Source: an uncultured Bacteroidales bacterium (lineage in GTDB: Bacteria; Bacteroidota; Bacteroidia; Bacteroidales; UBA3663). From it: a stretch of 5,019 nucleotides of DNA. A model generated the notes under the pieces. The model saw only the letters and a program-made list of their open reading frames with translations. It did no database searches and was not told the origin of the DNA. The stretch's first letter is position 1. Every line of letters starts with the position of its first letter. Of this stretch, positions 1 through 5,019 are shown in pieces. The stretch lies in assembly GCA_937899265.1 (NCBI GenBank), contig CALBPV010000066.1, forward strand, positions 1 to 5,019. The letters are read 5' to 3'. The position numbers and the translations under genes are program-made.

Positions 1-25
1 CTTCCTCATGCGAAGAGAATGACGA

Positions 26-47
26 GTTTTCCCTGTGACAGGAAAAC
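26..47 (-). terminator. Hairpin downstream of holA, weak terminator candidate
   Basis: The two arms, gttttcc at 26-32 and ggaaaac at 41-47, are perfectly complementary. Two further base pairs can form inside with one bulged base, leaving a 3-nt loop. On the minus strand the hairpin lies about 58 nt past the holA stop codon, where a terminator would be expected. No U-run follows it on either strand, only a mildly pyrimidine-rich stretch on the minus strand, so intrinsic termination is uncertain. The rest of 1-105 shows no gene that I can support. Confidence 0.25.
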
Positions 48-105
48 AGCAGGCAGGAAAGTGACGCCAACGTGAGCAGGACAACGGAAAAACGGGAAAT
101 CGGCA

Positions 106-1137
106 TCAATGGGTCAGTTTATACAGAAGTTCCGCAAGAAGTTCGTAATCTTTGCCTCCGGTCACACTGCGTGCTCCCTTGGCTTGGGCATCGTAGTCAC
201 GGATGAGTGACAAGTTGGACATCGTATGCCAGGCATTGCACCAGCGCTGCGCGGCTTTGAGATCTTTGGCCGCAGGATAACTGCAGCCCAATTCGGCCAT
301 CAATCCGCGTTCGCTCTTGTCTCTGCAGTAGAAAGAAAGCATTAGGTTGGAGAAGAACGAGAACAGCACGCTCAGCGTGACCACCAGAGGATTGTTCTTG
401 GGATTCCTCTCGAAATACTGACGGATACGCTCTATCTTGGCCAAATCGCGCACAGCTATGGCCGATTGCAGCTCCCAATTGTTGTATTCCTTGGAGATGC
501 CGATTTGGGAGGAAACATCATCGAGGGTGATGTGTTTGCCCTTGATGGAAAGTTCGAGTTTGGAAACCTCGGAGAAGACACGTGTAAGATCTTCTCCCAC
601 ACTCTCGCACAAGGCTGTAAGGGCACGGTCATCTATCGTGAACCCCTGCGATTTCAGTTCGGAGAGCACCACTTTGGGCAACTCATAGGAACGGATTTTC
701 TTGCTCTCGAAACAAACGCCTTTGTCAGCAAAGAGTTTGAACACCTTCTTTCGGGCATCGAAACTTTTGCCCTTGAAGGTGACTGCGAAGACGGTCGATT
801 CCGAAGGTTGTTCGAGATAATACGCCAAATCGTCGATATTGATACTGCGTTCGAGCAGTTGGGCCTCGCGCAACATCACCAGCTGACGCTCAGCCATCAT
901 CGGATAGCGGCGACAGGCTGTGATGACTTCGGCCAATGAACCCTGACGGTTCACGTCCGAAGCATAGAGCTGCGTGAGATTGAAGTCTTTCTCTTCGTCG
1001 GCAAGCACATGTTCGAGCAGAAGGTCAGTGATTCGGTCGATATAATAGGATTCCTCACCGTGCAGCAAATAGACCGGTTGGAATTTGCCTGCCAGTATAT
1101 CGCGACGAATATCTTCAAAATTCGACGATTTAGCCAT
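106..1137 (-). CDS. holA: DNA polymerase III subunit delta (clamp-loader wrench subunit)
   Basis: This 343-residue protein is the usual length for HolA. In this family, delta is the clamp-loader subunit that binds and opens the beta sliding clamp during replication in the cytoplasm. The N-terminus carries the family signature QPVYLLHGEESYYID at about residues 20-34, the start of the degenerate AAA+ fold. In Bacteroidetes this segment typically reads as Y-L-L-H-G-E-E-P-Y-Y-I-D. Residues 80-130 (ERQLVMLREAQ, then FAVTFKGKSFDARKK) fit the rest of domain I, 155-215 fit the helical lid (ALTALCESVGEDLTRVFSEVSKL), and 220-343 fit the C-terminal collar domain. The ATG at 1137 is chosen because the conserved N-terminus begins directly after it. 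The upstream leader is A-rich with no Shine-Dalgarno sequence. The gene is divergent from the nuclease-like gene at 1180, with a 42-bp gap. I could not find a clear minus-strand promoter in that gap. No frameshift or missing segment is visible. Confidence 0.95.
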   Translation of the reverse strand: MAKSSNFEDIRRDILAGKFQPVYLLHGEESYYIDRITDLLLEHVLADEEKDFNLTQLYASDVNRQGSLAEVITACRRYPMMAERQLVMLREAQLLERSINIDDLAYYLEQPSESTVFAVTFKGKSFDARKKVFKLFADKGVCFESKKIRSYELPKVVLSELKSQGFTIDDRALTALCESVGEDLTRVFSEVSKLELSIKGKHITLDDVSSQIGISKEYNNWELQSAIAVRDLAKIERIRQYFERNPKNNPLVVTLSVLFSFFSNLMLSFYCRDKSERGLMAELGCSYPAAKDLKAAQRWCNAWHTMSNLSLIRDYDAQAKGARSVTGGKDYELLAELLYKLTH

Positions 1138-1143
1138 AATTTG

Positions 1144-1175
1144 TTTGGTTATTTCAAAAAAAAACTGTATCTTCG
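1144..1175 (+). promoter_or_regulatory. Bacteroidetes-type promoter for the nuclease-like gene
   Basis: A TTTG at 1144-1147 is followed 20 nt later by TATCTTCG at 1168-1175. This matches the Bacteroidetes primary sigma factor pattern (TTTG at -33, about 20 nt, TAnnTTTG at -7) with one mismatch in the second box. The spacer contains a run of nine A at 1156-1164. Transcription would start a few bases after 1175, almost on the ATG at 1180, so the transcript should have little or no 5' leader. The call rests on motif and spacing only. Confidence 0.55.
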
Positions 1176-1179
1176 CGCC

Positions 1180-1644
1180 ATGAAATATCCGGCATTGAAC
1201 CTACCCCCCTGTGAGCTGCGTACCCGCAAGAATCCGAAAGGATGGCTTGATGTGTGGGACACACAACGCAGACGTTACGTAAAACTCACCCCGGAAGAAT
1301 GGGTGCGTCAACACTTTGTGCACCTGTTGACCGGCCATTTGGGCTATCCGTCGGCCGTTGTAGGCACCGAGATTCAGATAGCCGTGGGAGAGACCGCCAA
1401 ACGATGCGATGCCGTAGTCTTCTCGTCCGAAGGCAAACCTCTCGTCATCCTGGAGTTCAAGGCTCCTCAAGTGGTTCTGAATCAGAAAGTGTTTGATCAG
1501 ATTGTTCGCTATGATACGGCTCTTCAGGTGCCGTATCTTGTGGTGAGCAACGGTCGTCGGCACTACTGTTGTCATCTGTTGGCTGAGGAACACCGGTTTG
1601 AATTTCTGCCGGCGATTCCCCGTTGGGAAGAAATTCAGCCGTAA
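1180..1644 (+). CDS. Stand-alone HsdR N-terminal-type PD-(D/E)XK nuclease domain protein
   Basis: This 154-residue protein resembles the N-terminal nuclease domain of type I restriction HsdR subunits, but has no helicase motor and no hsdM or hsdS neighbour. The PD-(D/E)XK core is visible: an early glutamate in LTPEEW (39-40), D77 in KRCDAVVF, and E92-F93-K94 in VILEFKAP. It is followed by FDQIVRYD, which supplies the Q107-x3-Y111 motif typical of HsdR nucleases. All expected catalytic residues are therefore present. Pairs of arginines (R29-R32) and the HFVHLL helix precede the core. Small proteins of this type are commonly annotated in Bacteroidetes as type I restriction enzyme R protein N-terminal domain proteins, often near holA as far as I recall. 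The true function is unknown; DNA processing or repair is a guess. The frame is open upstream to 1009, but ATG 1180 is preferred because the promoter lies at 1144-1175 and upstream codons would lie inside holA. Codons 93 to the stop overlap the ftsE tail on the opposite strand. Confidence 0.87.
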   Translation: MKYPALNLPPCELRTRKNPKGWLDVWDTQRRRYVKLTPEEWVRQHFVHLLTGHLGYPSAVVGTEIQIAVGETAKRCDAVVFSSEGKPLVILEFKAPQVVLNQKVFDQIVRYDTALQVPYLVVSNGRRHYCCHLLAEEHRFEFLPAIPRWEEIQP

Positions 1645-2308
1645 CGTCCTCCAACTTCTGATTCTCCACCCTCAGCACCCGGCCGGGGAAAGAAGAAATC
1701 ATGGAGAGGTTGTGGGTGGACATCACTACGGCGGTGCTTCCCTCGCGGGCAATGTCCCAGAGGAGACCTACGATATTGCGGCCCGTTTCGGTGTCGAGGT
1801 TTCCTGTGGGCTCGTCTGCCAAAATGACCGAAGGCGCATTGAGCAACGAACGGGCAATGACCACTCGCTGCTGCTCGCCGCCCGAGAGCGTGTTGGGCAT
1901 ACGGTAGCCCTTGCTCTCCATCCCTACCTGCTGGAGCACATTGCGGATACGGTCGTCCATCTCGGGCTTCTTGGTCCATCCCGTAGCCCTAAGGACAAAC
2001 AGGAGATTTGCGATGACAGAACGGTCGGTGAGCAACTGGAAATCCTGAAAGATGATACCCAAACGACGACGCAGTGCAGGCACCTGGGCGGACTTCAGCC
2101 GTGTCAAGTCAAAGTCGAACACACGCGCCTCACCGGAGGCTACAGGCAATTCGGCATAGATACTCTTGAGGAGAGAACTTTTGCCGGAACCCACCTTGCC
2201 TATCAGATAGACAAACTCACCGGGCCGCACATCGAAATCTATCCCCCGGAAGAGCGTCTGCTCCTCACGGGCCAGCGTGACATCGCGAAATTCAATCAGT
2301 TTTTCCAT
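1457..2308 (-). CDS. ftsE: FtsE-type ABC transporter ATP-binding protein with acidic C-terminal tail
   Basis: This 283-residue protein is a complete ABC ATPase: Walker A GKVGSGKS (37-44), Q-loop Q88 in IIFQDFQLL, signature LSGGEQQR (141-148), Walker B VILADEP (161-167), D-loop GNLD (169-172) and switch H199 in STHN. The sequence around GEFVYLIGKVGSGKSSLLKS and FQDFQLLTDR fits FtsE of Bacteroidetes. With the membrane protein FtsX, FtsE is known to transmit ATP hydrolysis to periplasmic cell-wall hydrolases at the division site. No ftsX is adjacent; in Bacteroidetes it generally lies elsewhere. FtsE is normally about 220-230 residues, and here the family-like part ends near residue 226. The remaining roughly 57 residues are rich in D, E, S, P and Q, contain a single arginine and look disordered. 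From residue 222 on, the frame is antisense to the nuclease-like gene. ATG 2308 is 38 bp after the hisIE stop, so ftsE is probably the last gene of the his transcript. A related LolD/MacB-type ATPase is the alternative. Confidence 0.92.
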   Translation of the reverse strand: MEKLIEFRDVTLAREEQTLFRGIDFDVRPGEFVYLIGKVGSGKSSLLKSIYAELPVASGEARVFDFDLTRLKSAQVPALRRRLGIIFQDFQLLTDRSVIANLLFVLRATGWTKKPEMDDRIRNVLQQVGMESKGYRMPNTLSGGEQQRVVIARSLLNAPSVILADEPTGNLDTETGRNIVGLLWDIAREGSTAVVMSTHNLSMISSFPGRVLRVENQKLEDVTAEFLPNGESPAEIQTGVPQPTDDNSSADDRCSPQDTAPEEPYHSEQSDQTLSDSEPLEEP

Positions 2309-2346
2309 TGTTGTAGGGGATGCGGACAGGAGCCGCCGTTAACGGA

Positions 2347-2958
2347 TTAATGTTTTACCCAGCCCTCTTTGTGACGTTCTCTCAGCTCTTGGGCAAGCTG
2401 TTCGATACGCAGACCCTTGGATGTCAGGAGCACAATGAGGTGATATATCATGTCGGAAGCCTCATAAACCAAACGGTCGTTGGTACCGTTGGTGGCTTCG
2501 ATGACAGCCTCAAGCGCTTCCTCGCCCACTTTCTGGGCCATACGGTTGACACCACTCTTGAAGAGGCTGGTGGTGTAACTGCCTTCGGGCATCTCACGGT
2601 AACGTTTCTCGATGAAGTCCTGCAGGTAGCTCAGGAAATTGAGGTCTCCCTTGTTTTCCTCGTCCCAACAGGTGTCTGCTCCCGTGTGACAAACCGGACC
2701 GTCGGGATTGGCCTTGATGAGAAGGGTGTCGTTGTCGCAATCCACCAGGATTTTCACTACATTGAGGAAGTTGCCTGAAGTTTCGCCCTTGGTCCAAAGA
2801 CACTGACGCGAACGCGACCAGAAAGTCACCTTCCCGGTAGAGACTGTTTTGTCGTAGGCTTCTTTGTTCATAAAGCCTAACATGAGCACCTTGGCGGTCA
2901 CATTGTCCTGAATGATGGCAGGAATCAATCCGCCCATTTTTTCAAAATCGAGTTCCAT
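2347..2958 (-). CDS. hisIE: Bifunctional phosphoribosyl-AMP cyclohydrolase / phosphoribosyl-ATP pyrophosphohydrolase
   Basis: This 203-residue fusion catalyses steps 2 and 3 of histidine biosynthesis: pyrophosphate removal from phosphoribosyl-ATP (HisE half), then opening of the adenine ring of phosphoribosyl-AMP (HisI half). The HisI domain spans about residues 1-105. It shows the metal-binding DCDNDT at 73-78 and the zinc cysteines C90 and C97 in CHTGADTC, plus SRSRQCLWTKGETSG near 48-62. The HisE domain spans about 110-203, with the MazG-like motif KVGEEALE (143-150; E146, E147, E150) paired with E166 and D169 in YEASDMIYHL. ATG 2958 is chosen because MELDFEKM is the usual start in relatives. 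An in-frame TTG at 2982 would add eight low-complexity residues (KTNNSN) and lies in a T-run, so it is unlikely. The gene sits 31 bp after hisF and 38 bp before ftsE. No Shine-Dalgarno sequence is seen. Both active sites look intact. Confidence 0.95.
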   Translation of the reverse strand: MELDFEKMGGLIPAIIQDNVTAKVLMLGFMNKEAYDKTVSTGKVTFWSRSRQCLWTKGETSGNFLNVVKILVDCDNDTLLIKANPDGPVCHTGADTCWDEENKGDLNFLSYLQDFIEKRYREMPEGSYTTSLFKSGVNRMAQKVGEEALEAVIEATNGTNDRLVYEASDMIYHLIVLLTSKGLRIEQLAQELRERHKEGWVKH

Positions 2959-2980
2959 ATTACTGTTGTTGGTTTTATTC

Positions 2981-2989
2981 AAAAAAAAA
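2981..2989 (-). repeat. Homopolymer T9 tract between hisF and hisIE
   Basis: Nine consecutive T (minus strand) begin immediately after the hisF TAA stop and fill the first third of the 31-bp hisF-hisIE spacer. No stable hairpin precedes the run, so it does not resemble an intrinsic terminator. It lies outside both reading frames if hisIE starts at 2958. An A9 run of the same length lies at 1156-1164 in the nuclease promoter spacer. Confidence 0.9.
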
Positions 2990-3748
2990 TTAAACTCTCA
3001 CGTTGATTCCCTCTCCTTTTAAATATTGTTTGAGCTCGCGGATGGGAATCTCGCCGAAGTGGAAGACGGAAGCGGCCAATGCGGCATCGGCTTTTCCTTC
3101 GAGGAAAACATCCCTGAAATGTTCCTTCTTGCCGGCTCCTCCCGAAGCGATGACGGGAATGGAAAGGGCGTCGTGGAGACGGGCCAGAGCCTCATTGGCA
3201 AATCCGGTCTTCTCTCCGTCGTGGTTCATCGACGTGAAAAGAATCTCACCCGCACCGCGTTCCTGGGCTTCATGGGCCCATTCGAAGAGGGTGCGTTCTG
3301 TGGGGACACGTCCGCCGTTGAGATAGCAACGCCAAGTGCCGTCGGCTTCGAGCCGGGCATCAATGGCGCACACACATTCCTGACATCCGAAACGAGTGGC
3401 AATCTCGGTGATAAGCTCCGGACGGCGCACAGCCGAAGAATTGACGCTCACCTTGTCGGCTCCGGCTGCCAGAAGACGTTCCACATCGCTGAGTTCGTGG
3501 ATGCCGCCGCCCACTGTGAACGGGATATTTACTTCGGACGCTATGCGTTCCACCAGCGAGGTGAACGTCTTGCGTCCTTCGTGGCTGGCCGTGATGTCGA
3601 GATAGACCAACTCGTCGGCACCCATCTCACTGTACTGACGCCCCAACTCGACCGGATCGCCGGCATCGCGGAAATTGACGAACTGGACGCCTTTGACGGT
3701 TTTTCCGTCCTTGACGTCGAGACAGGGGATGATTCTTCGGGTCAGCAT
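2990..3748 (-). CDS. hisF: Imidazole glycerol phosphate synthase, cyclase subunit HisF
   Basis: HisF takes ammonia channelled from HisH and converts PRFAR to imidazole glycerol phosphate and AICAR, linking histidine and purine synthesis. The 252-residue length is normal for this (beta-alpha)8 barrel. It begins MLTRRIIPCLDVKDG, with the catalytic D11 and K19 in KTVKG. The second catalytic aspartate is D130 in CVCAIDAR. Phosphate-binding loops are visible as FTVGGGI (77-83) and ASGGAG (201-206), along with TSMNHDGEKTG (172-182) near the active site. The ATG at 3748 lies inside the end of hisA, so the two genes overlap by 7 bp in different frames; this arrangement favours translational coupling. 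No Shine-Dalgarno sequence is evident in the hisA tail. The partner hisH lies two genes upstream in the same unit. The TAA stop is followed directly by a T9 run. No key residue is missing. Confidence 0.98.
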   Translation of the reverse strand: MLTRRIIPCLDVKDGKTVKGVQFVNFRDAGDPVELGRQYSEMGADELVYLDITASHEGRKTFTSLVERIASEVNIPFTVGGGIHELSDVERLLAAGADKVSVNSSAVRRPELITEIATRFGCQECVCAIDARLEADGTWRCYLNGGRVPTERTLFEWAHEAQERGAGEILFTSMNHDGEKTGFANEALARLHDALSIPVIASGGAGKKEHFRDVFLEGKADAALAASVFHFGEIPIRELKQYLKGEGINVRV

Positions 3749-4482
3749 GACTGGGTCTGTTTGAGTTGAAATTTCTCGAGCTCTTTCATCGTGATACGGC
3801 CTTCGTAGATGGCCTTTCCGATGATGACAGCGGGCACTCCGGCTTCTTCGAGTCTCGTCACATCGTTGATGCAGGAAACGCCGCCGGAGGCCGTCACATG
3901 CAGACCCGGATAAAGGGCCATCATATCTTTGTAAAGCTCCACCGAGGGGCCGCTCATCATGCCGTCGCGGGAGATGTCGGTCGAGATGACACGCTTGACA
4001 CCGCGCGACACATAACTCTGGAGAAAAGTCTCCCAGCGCGCATCGCTCTCTTCGGTCCAGCCCATCGAGGCTATTTTGCCGTCCTTGATATCGGCTCCCA
4101 GGATGATGCGGTCGCCTCCGTATTGCTCTATCCACTGGAGGAAGAGCAACGGCTGCTGTACAGCGATGCTGCCTGCCGTCACTCTGCGGGCACCGGAGGA
4201 AAAAGCTGTATTCAAATCCTCGTCACTTTTGATGCCGCCGCCGAAATCGACAATCAGTTTCGTGTGGGCGGTTATCGCTTCGAGTGTTTTGGCATTTACA
4301 ATATGGTGAGCTTTGGCACCATCGAGATCCACCACATGAAGATGGGTCAGACCGATGTCTTCAAAACTCTTGGCAACGTCGAGCGGGTCTTGGCTATAGA
4401 CCTTCTTGGCGGCATAGTCCCCTTGGGCCAGACGTACCAGTTTGCCGTCGATTATATCGATGGCGGGAATTAATTCTATCAT
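3742..4482 (-). CDS. hisA: ProFAR isomerase HisA
   Basis: This is the (beta-alpha)8-barrel isomerase that converts ProFAR to PRFAR by an Amadori rearrangement, the step just before HisHF. It has 246 residues, the usual length. MIELIPAIDIIDGK at the N-terminus supplies catalytic D9, and LGADIKDGK supplies the second catalytic aspartate, D131. Phosphate-binding glycines appear in VDFGGGIKS (78-86) and TASGGVS (197-203), the two half-barrel repeats typical of HisA and HisF. STDISRDGMMSGP (167-179) is the conserved strand 6 region that separates HisA from HisF. The frame is open further upstream into hisH, but ATG 4482 fits the family start and overlaps the hisH TGA in an ATGA junction, a classic coupling arrangement. 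The stop lies inside hisF. HisA rather than a bifunctional PriA is assigned because a separate tryptophan-pathway role cannot be judged here. Confidence 0.98.
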   Translation of the reverse strand: MIELIPAIDIIDGKLVRLAQGDYAAKKVYSQDPLDVAKSFEDIGLTHLHVVDLDGAKAHHIVNAKTLEAITAHTKLIVDFGGGIKSDEDLNTAFSSGARRVTAGSIAVQQPLLFLQWIEQYGGDRIILGADIKDGKIASMGWTEESDARWETFLQSYVSRGVKRVISTDISRDGMMSGPSVELYKDMMALYPGLHVTASGGVSCINDVTRLEEAGVPAVIIGKAIYEGRITMKELEKFQLKQTQSC

Positions 4483-5019
4483 AGATTCAGAAAATTTTTC
4501 AATATTGTTTCGCCCACGCTTCCGCTCTTCTCCGGATGGAATTGTGTGGCCCAGAAATTGTCCCGGTGGAGAGCCGCACTGTAACGTCCGCCATAATCGG
4601 TCGTCGCAACGGTCCAGGGAGAAAGGGCTGCACGGTAACTGTGGACATAGTAAACAAAAACACCGTCGTTCACTCCGTCGAAGAGTGAAGACTTCAGGTC
4701 GGAAATGTCGTTCCACCCCATCTGCGGCACCTTCAAGAGGGGGTCTTCCGGGTGGAACTTTGTGACCGGGACATCGAAAATTCCGATGCAATCCGCATCG
4801 CCTTCTTCCGAATGACGGCACATCAACTGCAAGCCGACACAGATACCCAAAACCGGCTGCCGGAGACCGGCAATCAGACTATCCAGTCCACGTGCCCGCA
4901 GGTATTCCATCGAGGTGGCAGCATGTCCCACGCCCGGGAAGATGACCTTGTCGGCCCCGAGTATCTCCTCCGCGTCGTCGGTGAGAACGATGTCGGCTCC
5001 CAGTCGCCGGACGGCGCAG
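4479..5019 (-). CDS. hisH: Imidazole glycerol phosphate synthase, glutamine amidotransferase subunit HisH (5' end outside window)
   Basis: HisH hydrolyses glutamine and passes ammonia through the HisF barrel. The visible part is 179 residues; about 17-20 N-terminal residues lie beyond 5019. From the first complete codon at 5018 the protein reads CAVRRLGADIVLTDD, a good match to the family's N-terminal region. The class I amidotransferase triad is present: nucleophile C60 in LGICVGLQL, and H161 and E163 in TQFHPEKSG (numbered from the first visible residue). PGVG (28-31) forms the oxyanion-hole region, and PQMGWN (98-103) and YYVHSY (123-128) are HisH hallmarks that exclude other amidotransferases. 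A GTG at 4931 is only an internal valine and not the start. The stop overlaps the hisA start by 4 bp. The nucleophile elbow has V-G-L where many homologues have L-G-M, a conservative change. Earlier his genes may lie upstream, which cannot be seen here. Confidence 0.96.
   Translation of the reverse strand, partial: CAVRRLGADIVLTDDAEEILGADKVIFPGVGHAATSMEYLRARGLDSLIAGLRQPVLGICVGLQLMCRHSEEGDADCIGIFDVPVTKFHPEDPLLKVPQMGWNDISDLKSSLFDGVNDGVFVYYVHSYRAALSPWTVATTDYGGRYSAALHRDNFWATQFHPEKSGSVGETILKNFLNL

Noticed and set aside
1..9. Possible start codon (minus strand, ATG at 9) of a gene running off the left edge
   Set aside because: Only three codons would be visible, with no supporting promoter or conserved sequence, so a gene cannot be claimed.
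1009..1179. Upstream extension of the nuclease-like gene (57 extra residues starting MFEQKVSD)
   Set aside because: The extension lies antisense inside holA and crosses the promoter at 1144-1175. The homologous protein begins at MKYPALNLPP.
1616..1629. 5-bp hairpin ttccc-cgtt-gggaa near the nuclease stop, as a bidirectional terminator
   Set aside because: The stem is short, no U-run follows on either strand, and it lies within both coding frames.
1678..1687. Palindrome cccggccggg just after the nuclease stop
   Set aside because: It encodes part of the ftsE core (Pro-Gly-Arg), can form only a tiny stem, and has no U-run.
2336..2345. Palindrome ccgttaacgg in the hisIE-ftsE gap
   Set aside because: Ten bases occur once with no partner copy, too short to call an operator or terminator.
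1598..2350. Long plus-strand open frame (250 codons) opposite ftsE
   Set aside because: It is antisense to a gene with every ABC motif intact, resembles no known protein, and has no promoter or sensible start. It is a shadow of ftsE codon use.
3026..3769. Plus-strand open frame (247 codons) covering almost all of hisF
   Set aside because: It mirrors hisF and shows no domain. Long antisense frames like this arise from the codon pattern of the sense gene.
3766..4473. Plus-strand open frame (235 codons) covering hisA
   Set aside because: It is antisense to hisA throughout and has no recognisable motifs. The similar size of this and the neighbouring antisense frame reflects the similar lengths of hisA and hisF.

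Overview
This window looks like a core chromosomal segment of a Bacteroidales bacterium, probably near Prevotella or Bacteroides and with a GC content of about half or slightly more (estimated by eye). Three things suggest this. The proteins have the Bacteroidales flavour: a fused HisI-HisE, a HolA with the family's N-terminal signature, and an FtsE with no FtsX beside it. Start codons lack Shine-Dalgarno sequences and are preceded by A/T-rich leaders. The one recognisable promoter fits the Bacteroidetes TTTG / TAnnTTTG pattern. The genus is inference.

Layout: (1) 1-105 is non-coding as far as can be seen, with a short hairpin downstream of holA. (2) 106-1137, minus strand: holA, the delta subunit of the DNA polymerase III clamp loader. 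(3) 1138-1179: a 42-bp divergent intergenic region with a plus-strand promoter. (4) 1180-1644, plus strand: a small stand-alone PD-(D/E)XK nuclease-like protein (HsdR N-terminal domain). (5) 1457-2308, minus strand: an FtsE-type ABC ATPase whose C-terminal tail runs 188 bp antisense into the nuclease gene. (6) 2347-5019, minus strand: hisIE, hisF, hisA and a hisH cut by the window edge, in the transcription order hisH-hisA-hisF-hisIE-ftsE.

The his genes encode the middle of histidine biosynthesis. HisIE carries out the pyrophosphohydrolase and cyclohydrolase steps, HisA the isomerisation, and HisH plus HisF form the glutamine-dependent imidazole-glycerol-phosphate synthase. The genes overlap by 4 bp (hisH/hisA) and 7 bp (hisA/hisF), followed by gaps of 31 bp (hisF/hisIE) and 38 bp (hisIE/ftsE). 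This is consistent with one polycistronic unit that ends in ftsE.

I found no mobile element, CRISPR array, tRNA or rRNA. The most unusual points are the deep convergent overlap, which gives FtsE an acidic, probably disordered tail, and the solo nuclease-like gene, divergent from holA, whose promoter position predicts a leaderless or nearly leaderless mRNA.
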